Source: JAYUKV01 sp043764135 (GTDB lineage Bacteria > Patescibacteriota > JACMRA01). Taken from it: a stretch of 5,078 nt of DNA. Both the position numbers and the translations under genes were made by a program. The stretch is taken from the NCBI GenBank assembly GCA_043764135.1, contig JAYUKV010000031.1, positions 1 through 5,078 of the forward strand. The letters run 5' to 3'. Shown here one piece after another: positions 1 through 5,078 of the stretch; within the stretch, counting starts at the first letter, position 1; each line of letters starts with the position of its first letter. The notes beneath the pieces were generated by a model that had not been told where the DNA came from, did no database searches, and saw nothing but the letters and a program-made list of their open reading frames with translations.

Positions 1-2
1 CT

Positions 3-2804
3 ACAATTCAAGAGGATTATATCAAAAACTTCATTAGAGATGATGGGACCACTAAGAACATTTATCTTATCAAAAAAGACCATATTCATTACAACACCCT
101 ACAAGTCATCAATCAATATTCTACAGATGATGGAGTTAGATCAAATAGATATGATGCAACAATTCTTGTAAATGGTTTGCCAATGATTCATGTCGAGCTT
201 AAACGTCGAGGAGTCGCTATCCAAGAAGCATTTAATCAGATCAATAGATACCAACGAGAGAGCTTCTGGGCTAATTCTGGATTATTCGAATACATGCAAT
301 TATTCGTTATAAGCAATGGAACACATACCAAATACTATAGTAATACTACAAGGAATCTGCACATTAAAGAATCTAATCAATCAGGAAGTTCAAAAGGTAA
401 AAGAACTAGTAACAGTTACGAGTTTACAAGTTGGTGGGCAGATGGGACCAATAAACCTATAACTGATCTTATGGATTTTGCTAAGACGTTCTTTGCAAAG
501 CATTCTGTTCTTAATATTCTGACAAGATATTGTGTATTTACAACTGATAGACTCTTACTTGTAATGAGACCATATCAAATTATCGCTACAGAACGAATAA
601 TCAACAGAATCGAAACCAGTACCAACATGAAACAACTTGGTAAAATTGAAGCTGGTGGATATGTATGGCACACCACAGGAAGCGGTAAAACACTAACAAG
701 CTTCAAGACTGCTGTACTAGCAAGTAAATTGAGCTATGTAGATAAAGTCTTATTCGTTGTCGATCGTAAAGATCTTGATTATCAAACAATGAAAGAATAC
801 GACAAATTCGAAAAAGGCGCAGCCAACAGCAGTTCATCCACAAGCGTTCTTAAGAAACAACTAGAAGATCCCAACTCAAGAATAATAATCACAACAATTC
901 AGAAGCTTGCAAAATTCATTGATAAGAATAAAGGACATACAATATTTAATGGTCATGTGGTTATGATTTTTGACGAATGTCACCGTTCACAATTCGGAGA
1001 CATGCACAAAGCAATTACTAAGGCATTTAATAAATATCATTTATTTGGTTTTACTGGTACTCCAATCTTTGCCAAGAATTCATCTTCTGCTGGCCATGTC
1101 GATCTTAATACCACAGAACAAGCCTTTGGTGATAAAATCCATACTTATACAATAGTCAATGCAATTGTAGACAAGAATGTATTACCGTTCAAAGTCGAAT
1201 ATATAAGCACAGTCAAACAAGCTGAAAACATAGAAGACAAGCAAATAACCGACATCGATAGAGAGTCAATATTATTAGCCCCTCAAAGAATAACAAATAT
1301 TGTAAATTATATCAGAGAGCATTTTAACCAAAAGACAAAACGCAACGATAAATCGTACTTATCAACAACAATAACAAATATTGCAGAAGTAGCATCAGCA
1401 AAAGACAAATCAAGAATTAAAGAAGTTAAAGAAGGAAAGAATTTAAAAGGTTTTAATTCAATGTTTGCAGTCGCTTCAATAGATGCGGCCAAAAGATATT
1501 ACAATGAATTCCAACTACAGCTCAAAGATTTACCATTTGATAAGCATCTCAAAATTGCAACAATATTTAGCTTCGGCGTTAATGATAAAGATGCAGATGG
1601 AATGATTGATGAAAACTCAGATAGCATAGTAGGTCTAAGCGGCAGTGATAGAGATTTCTTGGATAAAGTTATAAGAGACTATAATCAGATGTTTGGAACT
1701 TCTTATGATACAAGTTCTGATAAGTTCCCAAACTATTATAAAGATGTTAGCTTAAGAGTTAAGAATCGTGAAATTGATATTTTGATTGTAGTAAATATGT
1801 TCCTGACTGGATTCGATGCAACTACCCTTAATACGTTATGGGTAGACAAGAATCTAAGACAACATGGACTTGTTCAAGCATTCTCTAGAACAAATCGTAT
1901 TCTTAATAGTGTAAAAAATCATGGTAATATTATATGTTTTCGTAATCTAGAGAAAGCTACTAATGATGCAATTAGCTTGTTCGGTGATAAAGAAGCAAGT
2001 GGAATAGTATTACTAAAAAACTTCGAGGATTACTACAATGGTTATACTGAAGAAGGAAAAGAAATTCGAGGATATAAGAGTTTTATAAATGAATTATTGA
2101 ATAATTTTCCTGTTGATGAAACAATAATCGGAGAACAAAATCAAAAAGAATTTATAAAACTATATAGTGCAATATTAAAGCTTAGAAATATTTTGACTTC
2201 ATTCGATGAGTTCGGTGAGGTGCAGATATTAACTGATCGAGATTTACAAGATTATCATAGTAAATATATTGATCTGTATAAGGAATTTAGAACAGGTAAA
2301 GAAGTGGATAAGGAAAATGTAAATGATGATTTGGTGTTTGAAATGGAATTAATTAAACAAATAGAAATTAATATTGATTACATCTTAGAGTTAGTAAAAA
2401 AATATCATAATAATAACACAAATGATAAAGAAGTGCTGATTGATATTAATAAAGCCATAGATTCAAGCATTGAACTACGAAACAAAAAAGATTTAATCAA
2501 TCAATTTATTCAATCATTAGTTGTTGATAGTGATGTCGAAGATCAATGGCTCGATTTTGTAGCAGTTCAAAAAGAAATAGAACTTGAAGAGATAATCAAA
2601 TCCGAAAACCTACAACCCCAAGAAACCAGGGCATTGATTAATAACGCCTTCCGAGATGGTCAAATCCCAACGTCTGGAACAGCCCTAGCATCAATACTTC
2701 CCCCAATATCTAGATTTAACCCTGATGGTCAACGATCCAAGAAAAAGGAAGGTGTGATAGAAAAGTTAAATCAGTTCTTTGAAAGGTTTTTTAATATTTC
2801 ATAA
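3..2804 (+). CDS. hsdR: Type I restriction enzyme HsdR (R subunit), EcoR124I-like, 5'-partial
   Basis: This is the motor and nuclease subunit of a type I restriction-modification system. With HsdM and HsdS it translocates DNA using ATP and cuts it away from unmodified target sites. The frame is open to the left edge, giving 933 visible residues. The PD-(D/E)XK nuclease core is present: Asp at 153-155, then Glu-Leu-Lys at 195-203, followed by the family's QxxxY element (QINRY). The helicase motor has Walker A (TTGSGKT, 672-692), a DECH box (972-983), motif III TGTP (1053-1064), motif V around FLTGFD (from 1800) and motif VI QAFSRTNR (1875-1898). The C-terminus matches the helical EcoR124_C region. 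From memory of EcoR124I (1038 aa, catalytic Asp151), about 100 N-terminal residues are missing. Loops near 355-430 and 1350-1440 are longer than in EcoR124I. The TTG at 177 is not the start, because catalytic Asp lies upstream of it. No frameshift or lost catalytic residue is visible. Confidence 0.97.
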   Translation, partial: TIQEDYIKNFIRDDGTTKNIYLIKKDHIHYNTLQVINQYSTDDGVRSNRYDATILVNGLPMIHVELKRRGVAIQEAFNQINRYQRESFWANSGLFEYMQLFVISNGTHTKYYSNTTRNLHIKESNQSGSSKGKRTSNSYEFTSWWADGTNKPITDLMDFAKTFFAKHSVLNILTRYCVFTTDRLLLVMRPYQIIATERIINRIETSTNMKQLGKIEAGGYVWHTTGSGKTLTSFKTAVLASKLSYVDKVLFVVDRKDLDYQTMKEYDKFEKGAANSSSSTSVLKKQLEDPNSRIIITTIQKLAKFIDKNKGHTIFNGHVVMIFDECHRSQFGDMHKAITKAFNKYHLFGFTGTPIFAKNSSSAGHVDLNTTEQAFGDKIHTYTIVNAIVDKNVLPFKVEYISTVKQAENIEDKQITDIDRESILLAPQRITNIVNYIREHFNQKTKRNDKSYLSTTITNIAEVASAKDKSRIKEVKEGKNLKGFNSMFAVASIDAAKRYYNEFQLQLKDLPFDKHLKIATIFSFGVNDKDADGMIDENSDSIVGLSGSDRDFLDKVIRDYNQMFGTSYDTSSDKFPNYYKDVSLRVKNREIDILIVVNMFLTGFDATTLNTLWVDKNLRQHGLVQAFSRTNRILNSVKNHGNIICFRNLEKATNDAISLFGDKEASGIVLLKNFEDYYNGYTEEGKEIRGYKSFINELLNNFPVDETIIGEQNQKEFIKLYSAILKLRNILTSFDEFGEVQILTDRDLQDYHSKYIDLYKEFRTGKEVDKENVNDDLVFEMELIKQIEINIDYILELVKKYHNNNTNDKEVLIDINKAIDSSIELRNKKDLINQFIQSLVVDSDVEDQWLDFVAVQKEIELEEIIKSENLQPQETRALINNAFRDGQIPTSGTALASILPPISRFNPDGQRSKKKEGVIEKLNQFFERFFNIS

Positions 2805-2858
2805 AATGTAGAACCTGTAAGATTTAAACCTAATGCAAATAATCAATACCTATTATAT

Positions 2859-3713
2859 ATGTCAAAACCACAAACTTTAACGATCCACCTACTTCATGGT
2901 AAACCTGAAGGAGTTAAAATATTAGAAATTCAGAATAAGAATTTAAGGATGTATATTGTACCTAGACAATACATTCCAGATATTAAGGCTCGATCAGATC
3001 TTGAGCAGCCTGCAATTTACTTCTTAATCAACGAGACTCAAGAAAAACTTTATATTGGTGAAGCTGAGAACTCTTACAAAAGAATTAGTCAACACGATTC
3101 CAAAGAAGAATGGGATATTGCACTAATCTGTATCTCAACTAATAATGGGTTAGATAAAGCAAGTATAAAATACTTAGAATCAAAATTTATAAATAAAGTT
3201 TCTTCAATTGGAAATATTGAATTATCCAATAAGACTAAACCAGATCTCAATAATCTACACGAATTTCGTATAAGCGAGATTATTGAGTTTCAGGAGTATA
3301 TTGAACTTGCAATTACTAGTCTAGGGTTTAGCTTCTTAAAAGAAGTTGAAAAAGCTGATCTTGATAAAAAAGTCGAAGGTGAGGAATATTGGTATCTTAA
3401 AGCAAGAAAGTCGGAAGTAAAAGGAATTATGGTTGATACTTCATTTGTAGTACTAAAAGGATCATTAATAAACGGAGATTCTACAGATTCATTTAAGTTT
3501 GGATATCCTAATGCTGAGTTAAGACGTAAAGAATTAATATTATCAAAGTGTAAAAAGTTAGAAAATGGAATTTATCAAGTTATAGAAGATATTACGTTTA
3601 AAAGTATTAATCAAGCAACTAGTTTTGCGGTTGGTAACAGTATGAATGCTTGGATAAACTTGAAGAATATTGAAGGTAAAACCATTGATGAAGTTTATAG
3701 AAAAATAACATAA
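2859..3713 (+). CDS. GIY-YIG nuclease family protein with C-terminal DUF4357
   Basis: A 284-aa protein with three parts. An N-terminal segment of about 45 residues (MSKPQTLTIH onward) is typical of this family. A GIY-YIG nuclease fold follows at about residues 50-125. DUF4357 lies at about 235-282, with its conserved Ala-rich turn, N-x-W (Asn263, Trp265) and G-K-T-x-D-E-x-Y ending. In the nuclease part the GIY strand reads AIYFL (52-56), the YIG strand LYIGE (64-68), Arg75 and His79 sit in the RxxxH helix, and Glu107 is the likely metal-binding residue. The nuclease therefore looks intact, although the first Gly of GIY is Ala. The gene starts 54 bp after hsdR on the same strand, with no clear promoter or terminator between, so co-transcription is likely. 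The 18 bases before the ATG contain no G and hence no Shine-Dalgarno site; the start is chosen because the N-terminus fits the family. Its substrate is unknown; an accessory role in restriction or DNA damage is inferred from context. Confidence 0.9.
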   Translation: MSKPQTLTIHLLHGKPEGVKILEIQNKNLRMYIVPRQYIPDIKARSDLEQPAIYFLINETQEKLYIGEAENSYKRISQHDSKEEWDIALICISTNNGLDKASIKYLESKFINKVSSIGNIELSNKTKPDLNNLHEFRISEIIEFQEYIELAITSLGFSFLKEVEKADLDKKVEGEEYWYLKARKSEVKGIMVDTSFVVLKGSLINGDSTDSFKFGYPNAELRRKELILSKCKKLENGIYQVIEDITFKSINQATSFAVGNSMNAWINLKNIEGKTIDEVYRKIT

Positions 3714-3725
3714 AATTATGTTTTT
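3707..3725 (+). terminator. Possible weak terminator overlapping the GIY-YIG stop codon
   Basis: AACATAA (3707-3713) is the exact reverse complement of TTATGTT (3716-3722), and a run of five T (3721-3725) overlaps the 3' arm. An A-run on the left makes it roughly symmetrical, as in bidirectional terminators. The stem has only one G-C pair and overlaps the stop codon, so it would be weak. It may instead be part of the AACATA/TATGTT repeat cluster. Confidence 0.25.
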
Positions 3726-3754
3726 ATAGTATCAAATGTATAGAACTTTACAAT

Positions 3755-3786
3755 TATGTTGACATGTTACTAATCCTTACAACATA
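3755..3786. repeat. Inverted repeat TATGTTG / CAACATA
   Basis: TATGTTG (3755-3761) and CAACATA (3780-3786) are perfect reverse complements separated by 18 bp, with a possible extra G-T pair outside (3754/3787). The left arm overlaps a consensus-like TTGACA hexamer at 3759-3764, but no good -10 lies 16-18 bp downstream of it. The arms could form an RNA hairpin or bind a dimeric regulator. No T-tract follows directly, so it is not called a terminator. Confidence 0.4.
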
Positions 3787-3854
3787 GCCTAAATATTTGA
3801 ATTTTTAAAAAAGTTAACTTGTATCTTTATTATCAGCTAGCTCCCAATATTTAC

Positions 3855-3883
3855 TTGATTATATCAAAAATATATGCTATAGT
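3855..3883 (+). promoter_or_regulatory. Sigma70-type promoter with extended -10 for the 164-aa gene
   Basis: The -35 is TTGATT (3855-3860), followed by a 17-bp spacer and the -10 TATAGT (3878-3883), preceded by TGC (3875-3877) as an extended -10. TATAGT is repeated immediately after, at 3884-3889. Transcription should begin near 3890-3892, about 27 nt before the ATG at 3918. The leader carries a purine-rich stretch (TAGAAG, 3908-3913) as a weak ribosome site. Element quality and spacing make this the best promoter in the window. Confidence 0.7.
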
Positions 3884-3917
3884 TATAGTTGATAACTCGT
3901 TTAGGGTAGAAGAAAAA

Positions 3918-4412
3918 ATGGGATTCCAAATTTTACTAGTTGATAATCAAGAAGATCAAAATCCTTTAAGGGTTTTGCCTTATAATCAATTAGGTGGAAA
4001 TATTTCTGTTAATTTTGTTTTCGATTCCAAAAGAGAAGTTCCTACACTCCCTGTTATCAGTGATTGCGGGGAATTCTCAAGTGACGATCGAACCTTCGAA
4101 CAATTGAAAGTGATTGTAGGAGATGAGATCCCTAGCCAAAAGGCAGAATTAAGTGCTACCTACAACTATTCAAAGATGCTGAATGATTACTTTAATCGAT
4201 ATTTTGGTGTTGATTGTGGATTTAAGTCCGGCATCTATGGAATGAAGGCAAATGAATTAGCCCCCTTTTTTAGAACTACAATAGCAGAGATTGGTGAACA
4301 ACCACCTTCTGCAAGTTTTTATGATGTAACTCAAGGCAACATAAAAGCATTGTTTTCAATTATCCTTGGTTGGTGTGTTCAACAACCGAATGGAGTCTTT
4401 GTTACTCACTAA
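3918..4412 (+). CDS. Hypothetical protein, 164 aa, family not recognised
   Basis: I do not recognise this protein. The N-terminus (MGFQILLVDN) is beta-like and resembles a first strand of an alpha/beta fold, but no response-regulator phosphorylation pattern follows. Residues 70-100 contain a likely helix with aromatic residues (Tyr82, Tyr84, Tyr91, Phe92, Tyr95, Phe96). The second half has Gly/Cys-containing turns (Cys100, Gly101, Gly105, Gly108) and a short hydrophobic stretch (about 144-152) that is too short for a confident membrane segment. There is no signal peptide, zinc cluster or nucleotide-binding motif. The frame extends upstream to a TTG at 3819 (197 aa), but that extension contains the promoter, so the ATG at 3918 is preferred. 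It is monocistronic: promoter before, hairpin terminator 6 nt after the stop. Its place between a restriction locus and a kinase suggests a defence-island gene, by location only. Confidence 0.75.
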   Translation: MGFQILLVDNQEDQNPLRVLPYNQLGGNISVNFVFDSKREVPTLPVISDCGEFSSDDRTFEQLKVIVGDEIPSQKAELSATYNYSKMLNDYFNRYFGVDCGFKSGIYGMKANELAPFFRTTIAEIGEQPPSASFYDVTQGNIKALFSIILGWCVQQPNGVFVTH

Positions 4413-4418
4413 TTTAAA

Positions 4419-4475
4419 ACAGCTCACTTTCAAAATTGAAAGTGGGCTGTAATTTAATTAGATTAAACTTTTTTT
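4419..4475 (+). terminator. Stem-loop terminator after the 164-aa gene
   Basis: A 13-bp stem pairs 4419-4431 (ACAGCTCACTTTC) with 4438-4450 (GAAAGTGGGCTGT), with one T-G wobble and a 6-nt loop AAAATT. It begins 6 nt after the stop codon. The sequence after the stem is AT-rich, but the real T-run (seven T, 4469-4475) comes 18 nt later, so it is a good stem with an imperfect U-tract. End-formation or mRNA protection are both plausible roles. Confidence 0.65.
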
Positions 4476-4543
4476 ATTCTTATCTGTACAAAAGATTTAA
4501 AACTTTGTTGGTTATTAAATTGAGCTAAATCAACTATTTTTTG

Positions 4544-4564
4544 ATAAATAAATAATAAATAAAT
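4544..4564. repeat. Short AAAT-type tandem repeat
   Basis: Five consecutive near-copies of AAAT/ATAA (ATAAATAAAT followed by AATAAATAAAT) lie in the spacer before the kinase gene, about 60-80 bp upstream of its -35. It is short and may be no more than AT-rich spacer sequence, though such runs can change length by slippage. Confidence 0.5.
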
Positions 4565-4622
4565 GGTGGAAAGTGGTTATGTTATTTATATTACCAGAAG
4601 GTTAAATCATATGTATTTTGAT

Positions 4623-4651
4623 TTGACTTTGACTATATTACTTGATAAAAT
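4623..4651 (+). promoter_or_regulatory. Sigma70-type promoter with extended -10, nearly leaderless, for the kinase
   Basis: TTGACT (4623-4628) is followed by a 17-bp spacer and TAAAAT (4646-4651), with TGA (4643-4645) forming an extended -10. A second TTGACT directly follows the first (4629-4634), giving an alternative pairing with TTTAAT (4651-4656) at 16 bp. Initiation would fall around 4658-4662, while the kinase ATG is at 4662. The message would therefore have a leader of zero to a few bases, which agrees with the lack of a Shine-Dalgarno site. Confidence 0.6.
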
Positions 4652-4661
4652 TTAATCTATT

Positions 4662-5078
4662 ATGGCACTTCAACCAACTCTTAATTTTATTGCAATGTGT
4701 GGATTACCTGGGTCAGGTAAGTCTACATTTATTGATCAACATGGTTTAAAGCCTTATGTAATATCTTTTGATGAAATAAGGTTGGAATTAAAAACTCCTG
4801 TTTTAACTACTTCTGGTAAAATGGGAGTTGTGCAGTCGCCTAAGTTTCTTGAGATTGCAATGGCTAGGATTGAAGATAGGTGTAAGTTTGGGGAGTTGAT
4901 CGTTGTAGATGCTACGCATACAACTAGTGATCTTTTGATTACATATCAAGAAATGTGTTCAAAATATGGTTATAGTTTTTATTTAACTCACCTTTCGCAA
5001 CCAAACTCCAACCTCATTTTAGCCAGTTCTTCAAAAGATCTTTTTAAGGCTTCTAAATATAGTTTTGATTTTAATTGA
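4662..5078 (+). CDS. P-loop kinase of the T4 polynucleotide kinase/AAA_33 type, apparently truncated
   Basis: The N-terminal 105 or so residues are a P-loop phosphotransferase. Walker A is GLPGSGKST (14-22). SFDEIR (35-40) aligns with the D-D-Y-R of T4 polynucleotide kinase, placing Asp37 and Arg40 at its catalytic Asp35 and Arg38. A Walker B-like strand ending in VDATH follows (82-86), then the helix up to KYGYSFYL (about 101-108). Family members usually continue with a strand, a D-x-P-type turn and an Arg-rich lid that binds ATP phosphates. Here the tail (about 109-138) shows none of this, is rich in Ser, Asn and Leu, and uses codons unlike the first part (AAC, TCC, CTC, GCC). The stop is TGA at the very last base. 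Related kinases phosphorylate nucleic-acid 5'-OH ends or small molecules; the substrate cannot be told here. Without the lid it is probably inactive unless the break is an assembly artefact. Confidence 0.75.
   Translation: MALQPTLNFIAMCGLPGSGKSTFIDQHGLKPYVISFDEIRLELKTPVLTTSGKMGVVQSPKFLEIAMARIEDRCKFGELIVVDATHTTSDLLITYQEMCSKYGYSFYLTHLSQPNSNLILASSSKDLFKASKYSFDFN
4988..5078 (-). CDS. Possible 3' end of an unidentified minus-strand gene, partial
   Basis: On the minus strand an open frame enters from the right edge and ends at TGA (complement of 4988-4990), giving 29 residues that finish in FEELAKMRLEFGCER. The composition (Leu, Glu, Lys, Arg, Ala with helical spacing) looks like a real protein C-terminus, unlike the plus-strand translation of the same bases. 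G/C skew also favours minus-strand coding here: in 4981-5040 the plus strand has 19 C and 4 G, against 5 C and 21 G in 4861-4920. It is too short to assign a family. It overlaps the tail of the kinase frame, so both cannot easily be genuine as drawn. Confidence 0.4.
   Translation of the reverse strand, partial: QLKSKLYLEALKRSFEELAKMRLEFGCER

Noticed and set aside
970..1155. 61-codon plus-strand open frame inside hsdR
   Set aside because: It lies out of frame within the conserved DECH/TGTP helicase region and reads as low-complexity shadow protein with no initiation signal.
1307..1492. 61-codon minus-strand open frame inside hsdR
   Set aside because: It is antisense to a well-conserved part of HsdR and has no promoter or ribosome site; a shadow frame.
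177..2804. hsdR beginning at TTG 177
   Set aside because: The frame stays open to the left edge, and the residues before 177 include the catalytic Asp (153-155) and conserved family sequence, so TTG is an internal leucine codon.
2851..2861. TATTAT just before the GIY-YIG ATG as a -10 element
   Set aside because: It ends two bases before the ATG, so initiation would fall inside the coding sequence, and no fitting -35 is seen.
3759..3787. Promoter based on the perfect TTGACA at 3759-3764
   Set aside because: At 16-18 bp spacing the only candidates are ACATAG- or CATAGC-like and lack key -10 bases; a much better promoter follows at 3855-3883.
4563..4655. 30-residue small frame (MVESGYVIYI...) ending 6 bp before the kinase ATG
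   Set aside because: No Shine-Dalgarno or promoter precedes it, its second half overlaps the kinase -35/-10, and the peptide matches nothing I recognise.
5076..5078. Terminal TGA as a reassigned sense codon (code 4 or 25)
   Set aside because: No other supported gene carries an in-frame TGA and tryptophan is always TGG, so the standard code suffices; the tail before this TGA is itself doubtful.

Overview
The window is low-GC bacterial DNA (about one third G+C by eye) read with the standard code: TGG serves as tryptophan throughout, and TGA is not used as a sense codon in any gene supported here. Two flanking genes are incomplete, so this looks like an internal or contig-end piece of an accessory defence region. 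Shine-Dalgarno sequences are weak or absent before all three visible starts. The sequence does not name the organism. A low-GC, SD-poor bacterium, possibly a candidate-phylum lineage, would fit, but that is a guess.

Positions 3-2804 carry nearly all of an HsdR subunit of a type I restriction-modification system, closely resembling the EcoR124I (type IC) family. It is open at the left edge, and about 100 N-terminal residues are missing. After 54 bp on the same strand comes a GIY-YIG nuclease with a C-terminal DUF4357 domain (2859-3713), probably co-transcribed with hsdR. HsdM and HsdS are not in the window and would be expected upstream.

A 204-bp spacer (3714-3917) follows. It holds a cluster of AACATA/TATGTT repeats and a good sigma70-type promoter with an extended -10. 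This drives an unrecognised 164-aa protein (3918-4412) that ends in a stem-loop terminator (4419-4450).

A second spacer (4413-4661) holds an AAAT repeat and another extended -10 promoter. This promoter lies so close to the next ATG that the transcript would be nearly leaderless. The gene it drives (4662-5078) encodes a P-loop kinase of the T4 polynucleotide kinase/AAA_33 type. Its kinase-like sequence stops abruptly near 4980, where G/C strand skew reverses and a coding-like open frame appears on the opposite strand and runs off the right edge. The kinase therefore looks truncated by a rearrangement, an insertion or an assembly join.

The functional core is the restriction subunit plus its accessory nuclease. 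The orphan protein and the kinase have their own promoters and may be defence-island passengers or partners. I see no CRISPR array, tRNA, rRNA or recognisable complete insertion sequence.
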